Shown here: piece by piece, positions 1 to 7,173 of the stretch | Position numbering within the stretch: position 1 is the first letter of the stretch | How the letters are laid out: each line of letters opens with the position of its first letter | NCBI GenBank assembly: GCA_026014665.1 | Contig: JAOZHX010000017.1 | Location: forward strand, 1 to 64,000 | Reading direction: 5' to 3' | Source: Candidatus Bathyarchaeota archaeon | Lineage (GTDB): Archaea; Thermoproteota; Bathyarchaeia; Bathyarchaeales; Bathycorpusculaceae | DNA: 64,000 bases | Notes under the pieces: generated by a model | Seen by the model: only the letters and a program-made list of their open reading frames with translations | The model's database searches: none | What the model was told of the DNA's origin: nothing | Program-made: the position numbers and the translations under genes

Positions 1-88
1 TTCGCTTCTAAATAAATTTTTAACTTTTCAAAAAACTCTCGTTCTCTCAAAAACTCTTCACATTTAAAAGGGGTTTGGAATCGTTAAA

Positions 89-163
89 TGGGGCTGCCCG
101 GATTTGAACCGGGGTCTATAGAGCCCAAGTCTACAAGCCTAGACCAAGCTAGCCGACAGCCCC
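89..163 (-). tRNA. tRNA-Pro (anticodon UGG)
   Basis: The minus strand folds into a full cloverleaf. The acceptor stem is GGGGCTG with CAGCCCC and discriminator A. The D-stem is GGCT/GGCT with one G-U at each end, and the anticodon stem is GTAGA/TCTAT. The anticodon loop is C-T-TGG-G-C, and the T-arm is CCCGG/CCGGG around TTCAAAT. Anticodon UGG reads proline codons. No intron is seen and CCA is not encoded. The tRNA lies close to the left window edge, so its downstream flank is visible for only about 88 bases. Confidence 0.96.
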
Positions 164-528
164 AGACTGTTGCTGGAAACACATAATTTCGGATGGATCA
201 TAAAAACCTTGCCAATGTCGGCCAGCAACCCGCTTATGGCCGTTTAATCTTTGAATCCTAAGATGTCTTCCATGATTCAAGTATAGGAGGCTTTGTCCGT
301 CTGGTGAATGGTACATAAGGCACAAGGTGTCAATTCTATAATATCGTCCATAGCTCAGAAAACGAAAAAATTGTGTTTCTAAAGAAACCTTACAAGTACG
401 CGGTTTCTAAAAAGATGACTACACTTTGTTAAAAACTTAGATCGGCTTATCTTAAAAGAACTGCCAAAATGCAAGTTTCAGCTCATCCCTTTCTTCCAAG
501 GGTCAGCGGTTATTGAGATGAGAATTTT
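164..528. other. Intergenic region, no gene recognised
   Basis: About 365 bases between tRNA-Pro and the convergent end of a small zinc-protein gene. Several short AT-rich runs are present, but no open frame with a convincing start, ribosome-binding site or domain, and no tRNA-like fold. It probably holds the promoter of tRNA-Pro. Confidence 0.5.
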
Positions 529-930
529 TTATATTTTGCGTATGTTGCATTGGAGAACCTTGGGGCAGACCAAACATTCATCCTGGGAGAGCTTGGCACT
601 TGGCGGTGCGTTGAGGAGTCCGTTGAAATGGGCGCACTTTGCTGGGGAATCAAAGACCATTGGGTATTCGGTGGGTTTTATGCCTACTATTTTGTTGTTC
701 TGTGTTTCAATGTCGAGTTTGGACATGCAGTAGGGGCAGGCGAAATGCGTCTGGCGTGGGATCACGGAATTGTCCGTAATCACGGTTGGCTTATCAAAAT
801 GCTTCTCGCATCCCTTGTAGGGGCATTGAAGCTTTGCCTCGGAACCTTGCGAAAAAAGACGCATTTGCTGTTGCCTCGCAAAAATAACCAGAGTCGCATC
901 ATTTAATAAACCTTGCTTATTAGCAGTCAA
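529..930 (-). CDS. Small zinc-binding protein of unknown function
   Basis: A 133-residue soluble protein with several cysteine pairs: CPYKGC near residue 36, CPYC near residue 66, a lone Cys near residue 99, and CLVCPKVLQC close to the C-terminus. The spacing looks like a double zinc ribbon plus a final metal knuckle. It resembles small archaeal zinc-finger proteins in composition, but I do not recognise a named family. It stands alone between two tRNA genes and is transcribed on the same strand as both. Function is unknown; a nucleic-acid-binding or structural zinc role is inference from the cysteines only. Confidence 0.7.
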   Translation of the reverse strand: MTANKQGLLNDATLVIFARQQQMRLFSQGSEAKLQCPYKGCEKHFDKPTVITDNSVIPRQTHFACPYCMSKLDIETQNNKIVGIKPTEYPMVFDSPAKCAHFNGLLNAPPSAKLSQDECLVCPKVLQCNIRKI

Positions 931-970
931 CCCGTCGAATTGAACAACACAAATACATCCAGTACATGGG

Positions 971-1047
971 TGGAGCCTCGAGCGGGCCTTGATCCCGCGG
1001 CCTGCTGCTTACGAGGCAGCCGCTCTACCGGGCTGAGCTATCGAGGC
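971..1047 (-). tRNA. tRNA-Thr (anticodon CGU), CCA encoded
   Basis: The minus strand gives acceptor stem GCCTCGA with TCGAGGC, a D-arm beginning TAGCTCAG, anticodon stem GCTGC/GCAGC with loop C-T-CGT-A-A, and a GC-rich T-arm. The discriminator is U, and CCA follows directly in the DNA at 971-973. Anticodon CGU reads ACG (threonine). No intron. The other tRNA in the window has no encoded CCA. Confidence 0.96.
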
Positions 1048-1170
1048 GCTTGTGGCTATTGAATGGTTTCCAAATTTTTAAATGTTCACAGGTTATCTGG
1101 GATATTTAGCACTAGTTTTATGGCATTAGTTTTAAATGTTGTTTATGTAATTTGTGTTTGGTGTTTTTGT

Positions 1171-1176
1171 GGAGGT
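1171..1176 (+). promoter_or_regulatory. Shine-Dalgarno site fixing the thiL start
   Basis: GGAGGT lies six bases before the ATG at 1183. A longer open frame starts at 1063, but its extra 40 residues are a hydrophobic, cysteine-rich stretch unlike any ThiL N-terminus and overlap the likely tRNA-Thr promoter. The site therefore selects ATG 1183. Confidence 0.8.
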
Positions 1177-1182
1177 TGTTGG

Positions 1183-2202
1183 ATGAGTGTTGGCAAATCG
1201 GGGAGGGCATCGGTTGCGGTTTTAGGAGAGCATGAAATTATTGAGATTATTAGGCGACGTTTGGAGTTGATGCCTGATTCGCCTGTTAGTTTTGGGGATG
1301 ATGTTTCTGCCGTGGGTTTAGGGGGTAAGCGTTTAGCTGTTTTGAAGACGGATATGCTTGTTGGCAAAACCGATGTGCCTAGTGGCATGAGTCTTTGGCA
1401 GGCAGCTCGTAAATCCATCGTGATGAATGTGAGTGATTTTGCTTCAAAGGGGGTTTCTCCGGTTGCGGTGTTGGTTGCGTTAGGGTTGCCGAGGGATTTG
1501 ACGCGGCAGGATATTGAACAGATTGCAGATGGCTTAAATGCTGGCGCTCGTGAATACGGGGCTTATGTTGTGGGCGGAGACACTAATGAGGCATCGGATT
1601 TGGTCGTTTCAGTTTCGCTGTTTGGGTCCACGGAGCAGGGAAAGCTTATGCTGCGCAGTGGTGCTTGTCCGGGGGATGTTTTGGCTGTTACTGGTTCTTT
1701 TGGCAAATCGGCGGCTGGTTTGCGGTTGCTGCTTGATGAAAGGTGTTCGGCACCGAATGAGTTGCGGGAGGGTTTGTTGCAGGCGGTTTACATGCCTAAA
1801 GCAAGGTTGCCAGAGGGGTTGGCGCTGGGTCAGTGCGGCGCGGTTTCTGCTTCCATCGATTCTAGTGATGGGTTGGCGTGGAGTTTACATGAAATTGCTC
1901 GTATGAGTAACGTGGGGTTTGCTTTGGATAGGGTACCCATGGCGGAAGAGGTTTTTCGGTTTGCGGAGCTTAATGGGTTTGATGCTTTGGATTTGGCCCT
2001 TTACGGTGGTGAAGAATACGAGTTGGTGGTAACTGTTAAGGCTAATCTTTGTGCTAAGGCTGCTGCTGCGGTAGAGGCGGTTGGCGGGTGTCTTTTGCCG
2101 ATTGGGAAGGTTACTGGCGAACGCGGGATTTTCTTTCATGTAGGGGGTGAAAAGCGTCTGATTGAAGCTCGGGGCTGGGAGCATTTTAAGAGTGAGGTTT
2201 AG
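1183..2202 (+). CDS. thiL: Thiamine-monophosphate kinase
   Basis: ThiL phosphorylates thiamine monophosphate with ATP to give the cofactor thiamine pyrophosphate, a cytosolic reaction. The 339-residue product has the AIR-synthase-like ThiL layout: SFGDDVSAV near the N-terminus (Mg/ATP-binding aspartates), a LKTDMLV segment, MNVSDFASKG, the YVVGGDTN motif, SIDSSDGLAWSL and GGEEYELV. Length is near the usual 310-340. Its last four bases overlap the end of the convergent trmY gene. The coding strand is rich in G and T. No other thiamine gene is next to it. Confidence 0.93.
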   Translation: MSVGKSGRASVAVLGEHEIIEIIRRRLELMPDSPVSFGDDVSAVGLGGKRLAVLKTDMLVGKTDVPSGMSLWQAARKSIVMNVSDFASKGVSPVAVLVALGLPRDLTRQDIEQIADGLNAGAREYGAYVVGGDTNEASDLVVSVSLFGSTEQGKLMLRSGACPGDVLAVTGSFGKSAAGLRLLLDERCSAPNELREGLLQAVYMPKARLPEGLALGQCGAVSASIDSSDGLAWSLHEIARMSNVGFALDRVPMAEEVFRFAELNGFDALDLALYGGEEYELVVTVKANLCAKAAAAVEAVGGCLLPIGKVTGERGIFFHVGGEKRLIEARGWEHFKSEV

Positions 2203-2759
2203 GTTTGCTGTTGGTCGATTACGTAGTTGATTATGGTTATGCATGTGGCGGCTAAATATGGGGTTTTGCCGAGGCTGATTTTTTCGCCGTAACGCAAGGC
2301 GAAGTTTTCGGCTTTTTTGGGTAATCCAACGTGGTCGCCTAATATGAAGAGACTGTTTGGGGGGATAGCGGCTTTGTTTATGTTTTTGCCGTCTTCTTCG
2401 AGGACGTAGATTTGGTTTGTTTGTGCTTTAGTTTTGAGTAGTGTTTCGAATGCTGTTTTGTCTGCGGTGATGCCTGGGTGGGGTTTGTTGGCGATTGTTT
2501 TTTTGAGGATTTGCTGCCACGTTTCGATGTCGGTGCGTACATCGTGGAGTGTTGTGCCGTCGATTTTGATGTGCAGGGGTGGGTTTGGGGGTCCGTTGAG
2601 GATAGCGTGGAAGGATGTGTCTCGGCGTAAGCCGTGGGAGAGGAAGAGGCTGCTGATGATGCATTCGTGTACTATGTCGAGTCTTCCTGCGTCGTGTAAA
2701 CTGGTGAAGTTGGGGCTGGTTTGTCCTTGGCGTGAAAAGAGGATGAATTCTCGTGGCAT
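2199..2759 (-). CDS. trmY: tRNA pseudouridine-54 N1-methyltransferase
   Basis: TrmY methylates N1 of pseudouridine 54 in archaeal tRNAs using S-adenosylmethionine. The 186-residue protein matches the family from end to end. It begins MPREFILFSR, has HECIISSLFLSHGLRRDT, a VLEEDGKNI segment, and the SPOUT knot sequence ILGDHVGLPKK close to the C-terminus. SPOUT enzymes bind cofactor in a deep trefoil knot and act as dimers. The gene converges on thiL with a 4-base overlap of the ends. No operon partner is evident upstream. Confidence 0.93.
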   Translation of the reverse strand: MPREFILFSRQGQTSPNFTSLHDAGRLDIVHECIISSLFLSHGLRRDTSFHAILNGPPNPPLHIKIDGTTLHDVRTDIETWQQILKKTIANKPHPGITADKTAFETLLKTKAQTNQIYVLEEDGKNINKAAIPPNSLFILGDHVGLPKKAENFALRYGEKISLGKTPYLAATCITIINYVIDQQQT

Positions 2760-3071
2760 TTGTTTTCATTGTTAGGTAGTGTTCGGTTGGTTTAAGTGTT
2801 TTTTGAGGAAGCTCCGAATTGCTGATGATTTATTAATTTTACTAAATAATTTTTCTCTATTCCAGATTAAGGCAGAGGATTCTTTATTCATCTTCCCAGA
2901 GAGATATTGGGGCGTGTGAATGATTTTTTGATTCGGAACTAGCATTAATTGCAAATATGCTAAGAACAAATCCGAAGCAGAACACATAATGTTTGGATAT
3001 GAGCGGTTGGCTATGAAGAGTATGTTGGTTTGGTCTAAAAGAAAAGAGGGATAGGTACGCTTGTTTTGGGT
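2760..3071. other. Intergenic region, no supported gene
   Basis: An AT-rich stretch upstream of trmY. It holds a 71-codon minus-strand frame (2772-2987) ending 12 bases before trmY, without a recognisable domain or ribosome-binding site, so I do not call it a gene. The region probably carries the trmY promoter. Confidence 0.4.
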
Positions 3072-4082
3072 TTATTGCGGCGGTGGTGGTGGCGGGGGTA
3101 AGTTGGCTGATTTTTTTGAGCGAGGCAGTTTTCCAGTTTTTTTAAGCGTAAGGAGGACAACAATGATTATTGTAATTATAGCAGCGAGTGCAGCAGCGAT
3201 TAATAGTGTTTGCATGGCGTCGTTTGTTGTTTGTAACGGTTGAGTTTCATCTGTTGGTTCTTGGATTGGAGATTGCGTGGACGTGTTAGCGGGGGTTCCT
3301 GTGGGTGATTCGGCGGGTGTTGGAGTCGATTCTTCTGGTGTGGGTGTAGGCGAAGTGCTTGGGGTTGGTGTAGCTGGGGCGTTGACTGTGATTATTTGTG
3401 AGGTAACTTTGACTAGGTTGAAATCTCTGTTGGTGGCTGTAATGGTTTGGGAACCTGCGGTGTTGAGGGTTATATTAAAAACCCGAGTGCCACTAATTAG
3501 TCTGCTTTGGCTGCCTTGTGCTGGAAGGACCGCTTGGGTATCTGTGGAGGAAAATTCGATAGCTGCGCCATAGCCTTGGTTGCCAAGGTTTGTTAGAACG
3601 TTATCTTGATAATCTAGCGCAGTGACTGTGACGTTGACACTTTCGCCCGCGGTGATTGTTGTTGGGGTTACTGCGATGTTGAAGTGGATGGGGCTGACAG
3701 TAACTGTTATGGTTCCGGTTATGGCGCTGTTTGTTGCATTAGTTACTGTAATTGTTTGGGTTCCAGGTGTTCCAAAGTATACGATGGCACTGCCCACGCC
3801 GGTATCTAGTAGGTTTATTGTGGTGGTTGGCAGAATTGCTTTGGGGTCGCTGCATGTTATGGTTACCGTGCCCGCAGCCATGACCGTGTTGTTATCTGCA
3901 TCTTTGGATTGTACGATGAGGTTGTTTGGCATGGCAACGTCAAAAGAGGTCTGGATGAAACCAACCCAATAGTGTGTGAGTGGACCGATTACTGCTGCTT
4001 TTGCTTGTGGAGGTTCTATGCACATAGTGGAGCTAATTATTAAGATTGCGAGTATTAGAATGAAAAATATTGTTTTTTTCAT
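3072..4082 (-). CDS. Membrane-anchored surface protein with Ig-like domains
   Basis: A 336-residue exported protein. Residues 1-29 form a signal peptide (MKKTIFFILILAILII). Two beta-rich Ig/invasin-like repeats follow; each carries an AGTVTITCSD- or AGESVNVTVTA-type strand and ends in a TITVT or TITATN strand. A Thr/Pro/Ser/Glu-rich stalk (about 240-285), likely glycosylated, leads to a transmembrane helix near residues 293-313, then a short basic cytoplasmic tail and a run of seven prolines. The topology is outside-in with a C-terminal anchor. It opens a block of minus-strand surface genes. Partner and substrate unknown. Confidence 0.8.
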   Translation of the reverse strand: MKKTIFFILILAILIISSTMCIEPPQAKAAVIGPLTHYWVGFIQTSFDVAMPNNLIVQSKDADNNTVMAAGTVTITCSDPKAILPTTTINLLDTGVGSAIVYFGTPGTQTITVTNATNSAITGTITVTVSPIHFNIAVTPTTITAGESVNVTVTALDYQDNVLTNLGNQGYGAAIEFSSTDTQAVLPAQGSQSRLISGTRVFNITLNTAGSQTITATNRDFNLVKVTSQIITVNAPATPTPSTSPTPTPEESTPTPAESPTGTPANTSTQSPIQEPTDETQPLQTTNDAMQTLLIAAALAAIITIIIVVLLTLKKTGKLPRSKKSANLPPPPPPPQ

Positions 4083-4202
4083 ACTTTGATCCTTGTTTGG
4101 TCGATTATGTTTTTTATACGTTTATAAGCTTTGTTACGGGAGCTCAGGCATACAAAGGGTTGCCTAATAACAGCTTTCTTAAGGAAAATAAAGGAGTGTC
4201 CT

Positions 4203-4655
4203 TTAAGCCAACAGTTTTATGATTACGAAGATGTTGTTGATAACCACCACCAAGAGGAATAGGGTTAGCCCAGAAAAAGCCACTTTTAAAAAATTTTGTG
4301 TTAGTTTAAATGAACGGGAGCTTTTGTTTAGGCTCTTCATAAGCGTTCTTTCTGCTAAGACAAAAACATACCCAACTGCAACCGTTATCGTTAACTTTAA
4401 CACGACAAAAGCTGTCAAGTTGGTGTTGATTAATCCTGCAATCAGAGGATTGAGCTCCACCGTGCCAAAATAAACTGTTCCTATGACGGTGGTTAAGCAA
4501 TCCATTGTTCCCATTAAAACCAGCACCAAGCTTGGAATGAACTTTATCTCAAACAAGGCATGTAACTCCCGAATTCTATTCATCAGCGGTTCAAGAAACA
4601 GAGTCATAGCTGTAAGCGATACGTTGCCAGCACAACAGACAATTAAGCAAAGCAT
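4203..4655 (-). CDS. DUF5658 family membrane protein
   Basis: A small integral membrane protein of up to 150 residues. Its core has the DUF5658 signature: a helix with MDCLTTVIGT, then VELNPLIAGL, then a second helix (FVVLKLTITVAVGYVFVLAER) and a C-terminal helix (LTLFLLVVVINNIFVIIKLL). The first 24 residues are poorly supported and a start at Met25 (base 4583) gives a more usual N-terminus. DUF5658 proteins have no assigned function. It lies downstream of the roadblock operon on the same strand but about 115 bases away, so co-transcription is uncertain. Confidence 0.7.
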   Translation of the reverse strand: MLCLIVCCAGNVSLTAMTLFLEPLMNRIRELHALFEIKFIPSLVLVLMGTMDCLTTVIGTVYFGTVELNPLIAGLINTNLTAFVVLKLTITVAVGYVFVLAERTLMKSLNKSSRSFKLTQNFLKVAFSGLTLFLLVVVINNIFVIIKLLA

Positions 4656-4769
4656 TCAAACCGCGAAAAAGGCAGTATTGCTGCTCTGTTACATGATTGT
4701 AGATTAGACTTTTTAAATCTTAACTAGGCAGATTGAAGCTCAAAAAACCAATAGGTGACTAATTAGACC

Positions 4770-5177
4770 TTAAATCAAAATTCTCTTTATAATCCATGCA
4801 TGTGTCGCGTCTTTATCCATAAAGACGCTAATTCGGTTCTCGCCTAGGCACATGCAAAGGAGTTTCAAAGTTTTGCCCTCGACCAGTATGCTTTCGGCTT
4901 CACCGAGGCTAAACTCTTTAGCCATCTGGACGCTTGCCTCATGCACTTGCGATGATAAAACAGCGTACTCAACAACCTTGTCCTGTTCCTCTATATCGAG
5001 GATGGCTGTGGTTTGGTTTCTCAGTATGTAACCAACAACTCCTGTTAAGTTGCGGATTTCTGCTAGGCTGCTGCTTAGGCTATCAAAACTCAACAGGTCG
5101 TCGCTTGCTTCCACCATTATGCCTTGCTTGAAGTCCGATTCTGATGGGGATAAGTCATTTTTTTGTTTTTTAGACAT
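4770..5177 (-). CDS. Roadblock/LC7-like protein (short)
   Basis: A 135-residue soluble protein whose residues about 30-130 read as a roadblock/LC7 domain: a first helix, a VVGYILRNQTTAIL strand pair, a long helix (VVEYAVLSSQVHEASVQMAKEF), then SILVEGKTLKLLCM and a final strand-helix with FMDKDATHAWIIKRIL. Roadblock proteins form dimeric platforms that control small Ras/MglA-like GTPases or act in motility and polarity. It lies 12 bases after the larger roadblock gene, so the two are almost surely co-translated. No GTPase gene is in the window. The family call rests on pattern, not a search. Confidence 0.65.
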   Translation of the reverse strand: MSKKQKNDLSPSESDFKQGIMVEASDDLLSFDSLSSSLAEIRNLTGVVGYILRNQTTAILDIEEQDKVVEYAVLSSQVHEASVQMAKEFSLGEAESILVEGKTLKLLCMCLGENRISVFMDKDATHAWIIKRILI

Positions 5178-5189
5178 ATACTCTTACTC

Positions 5190-5984
5190 TCACTTTACTA
5201 CAGGTTTAACCATGACCAGTTTGCCCTTGCCGGTCTGTAAAGCTTGCAAGATTTTCTCAGGTACCTGTATTATGCCTTGGTTTGCTTTTTCTTCTTTGAC
5301 GCTTTTGAGTTTGCAGGTGATTTTTTTGCCCTCAAGCGTTTCGATACTGACTTGTGTGATTGGTTTGCCTTTGTAGAGTGTGCTCCATTTCGATATGGTT
5401 TCAGCATCAAGTCGCACTGTGTCTGAGGGCGCAAGCAAGCCGCCGATTTTCTCTACCATAAACTGTTTGATAGGGGGATAGGCAGGAAACTGCTCTGAAG
5501 GCACCTCTGGTTCAAGGGTTAGTTTAGCTGGTGGGGCTTCTATAATTTGCGTGGGGTTCTCTAGTTGCTCTTCCGCTTGGGGTTTCGCGGTTTCTTTTTC
5601 TTCTTGCGGTTCAAGCGGTTTCTGTGTTGAATCTAACAGTTTAATATACAGCGGTACCAAAACATGCGTAAAAGACTGCAACCTTTTTTGGTCAGCGGCA
5701 CGTGAAGAAACAGTTGCCAAAAAGTAGTTGTTTATCGCTGTGATGTTAAGTTGTCCTTGGCTGCCCTGGATGGTGAATTCTTCCACGCCGCCGATGATTT
5801 GAGCTTGAGCAGTTACGCTGTCAAAGTTGGCGATGAGGCTTTGGGTTTGCTCTTTTGTGGTGGCTTCGTTTTGGGCTATAGTTTCGCCGAAGCGGTTGAA
5901 GATGAAGGCGCTGCTGGCTTCTGGGTTGATGTGGTTGAATTCAGCGATGACTGTTTGAAGCGTATTGTTGGGTGCCTCAGTCAT
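5190..5984 (-). CDS. Roadblock-like protein with linker and C-terminal domain
   Basis: A 264-residue soluble protein. The N-terminal 115 residues look like a roadblock/LC7 fold: a helix, SSAFIFNRFGETIAQNE, a helix, GGVEEFTIQGSQGQLNITAINNYFLATVSS, then the final helix. A Glu/Pro/Gln-rich flexible linker covers about 120-165. The C-terminal 100 residues are a distinct basic domain that contains ITQVSIETLEGKKITCKLKS. It is the middle gene of a three-gene minus-strand set, with 24 bases to the coiled-coil gene upstream and 12 to the short roadblock gene downstream. A polarity, trafficking or surface-assembly role is inference. Confidence 0.65.
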   Translation of the reverse strand: MTEAPNNTLQTVIAEFNHINPEASSAFIFNRFGETIAQNEATTKEQTQSLIANFDSVTAQAQIIGGVEEFTIQGSQGQLNITAINNYFLATVSSRAADQKRLQSFTHVLVPLYIKLLDSTQKPLEPQEEKETAKPQAEEQLENPTQIIEAPPAKLTLEPEVPSEQFPAYPPIKQFMVEKIGGLLAPSDTVRLDAETISKWSTLYKGKPITQVSIETLEGKKITCKLKSVKEEKANQGIIQVPEKILQALQTGKGKLVMVKPVVK

Positions 5985-6008
5985 GGTTCAGCTCCTGCAA
6001 TCGCTGCC

Positions 6009-6437
6009 CTAAGATATCTTGAAGAGTATGCGTTCTGGAATGCCCTCGTCTGCAACCACTAAGTACCTGAGGCCTTCTGTGTCGCCGAGTTGATCAAGCC
6101 ACTTTAAGGCTTCTCTAACCCTCTGCAACACCAGCAATCGTTCTTGGTGACTGCGCACAACGGATTCGATGGCTGCTAACTCATGGAAAGCGTTGGCGTC
6201 TAAGACTATGTTTAGGGCGCCAACGGTGATTTCGCTGGGGTTGTCTCCGTTGTTGGGTTTTTTGCCTGCCAACTTCATGACGACTTCCCGCACTTTTTTG
6301 GATTTCTCGGCTAGGGTGCGGATTTCGTCTAGACGCCTTAGGTTTTCGCCCAGGACGCTTTTGGTTTCTGAGAGTTCTTTGTCGAGGGCTTCAGCTATTG
6401 CTTGGGCTGAATTGTATTCTTGTATTTGTACGACCAT
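6009..6437 (-). CDS. Helical coiled-coil protein, unknown
   Basis: A 142-residue soluble protein, mostly alpha-helical. Residues 10-55 have heptad-like spacing with LDKELSETKSVLGENLRRLDEIRTLAEK, followed by a short loop and a second helical pair. The final strand-like end reads YLVVADEGIPERILFKIS. I do not recognise a family. It leads the operon with two roadblock proteins, which suggests an adaptor or scaffold for them (inference). A pilin gene lies about 100 bases upstream on the same strand. Confidence 0.6.
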   Translation of the reverse strand: MVVQIQEYNSAQAIAEALDKELSETKSVLGENLRRLDEIRTLAEKSKKVREVVMKLAGKKPNNGDNPSEITVGALNIVLDANAFHELAAIESVVRSHQERLLVLQRVREALKWLDQLGDTEGLRYLVVADEGIPERILFKIS

Positions 6438-6537
6438 TCTTTTTTTGTTCCTCCGTTAATTGAAAGAGAGAAAGGGAAAATTGAGGTGAACACTCATTCA
6501 CCTTACCCCGAATTTCAAACTAAAGATTTAGGGATGC

Positions 6538-7008
6538 TTAACTGATTGGGTTGTATGTTGCTGTGTAGACAACGGTTGTGCCTTTCGCAGTGACTAACTT
6601 AATCTCATATTGAGAGCCTGCATTGAATGGGTCAGAACTAGCGCTTAATGACAGCATAAAGTCCGCAGAAGTTCCTTTAGCAATGTTCACAGGTCCTGGA
6701 GTTGGTTCAGGTGTTTCTTCTGTAGCGGCTGGGGTCAAGGTCACTGTCTTTCCGTCAATTGTAGCTGAACTTATTGTTACGGTTGCACCACCAGTGTTGC
6801 GCACTGTTAAAGTTACTGATTTAGCATCCTGTGCAAACTGCGTGTTTGATACTTGTACTTGTTCTGCGTTGCCCATCAATCCGATGGTCATGCCTCCCAT
6901 CCAAGCTGCGACGACGACGCTGACTGCAACGGTGACTGCGATTAGAATGATTGATGCGACTACGGGGCTTAGGGCTTTTGTGCTTTTCCTAAATTTTCTA
7001 TAGTTCAT
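6538..7008 (-). CDS. Archaeal type IV pilin
   Basis: A 156-residue secreted filament subunit. The N-terminus is a class III signal: a basic leader (MNYRKFRKSTKA), then LSPVVASIILIAVTVAVSVVVAAWMGG, the archaeal type IV pilin/archaellin N-terminal domain. Prepilin peptidase would cleave just before the LSPVVA helix. The mature domain is a beta-sandwich with VTLTVRNTGGATVTISSATI, and it ends GSQYEIKLVTAKGTTVVYTA. The same C-terminal sequence recurs in a secreted protein at 36826-37347. No assembly ATPase or platform gene is in the window, so assembly must be encoded elsewhere. Confidence 0.85.
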   Translation of the reverse strand: MNYRKFRKSTKALSPVVASIILIAVTVAVSVVVAAWMGGMTIGLMGNAEQVQVSNTQFAQDAKSVTLTVRNTGGATVTISSATIDGKTVTLTPAATEETPEPTPGPVNIAKGTSADFMLSLSASSDPFNAGSQYEIKLVTAKGTTVVYTATYNPIS

Positions 7009-7173
7009 TTATTTGTTTAACCCTCCTTGGGTTTGTGTATGTATTTCAGCAGTGGACTCTTTTAAATATTATGACTCAATAGATAATATTATTGCTCTGT
7101 TCAACACCGCTACAAACCAAAAAAATACCTTAAAAAACAAAAAAATAAGAAAAAAAGTTGGAGAAGTTGGCTG

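Noticed and set aside
1-72. Minus-strand open frame at the left edge, next to tRNA-Pro, possibly the start of an integrase gene
   Set aside because: Only about 20 codons are visible and no start codon fits; adjacency to a tRNA alone is not evidence.
2772-2987. 71-codon minus-strand frame upstream of trmY
   Set aside because: AT-rich, no domain and no ribosome-binding site; could be a remnant but cannot be supported as a gene.
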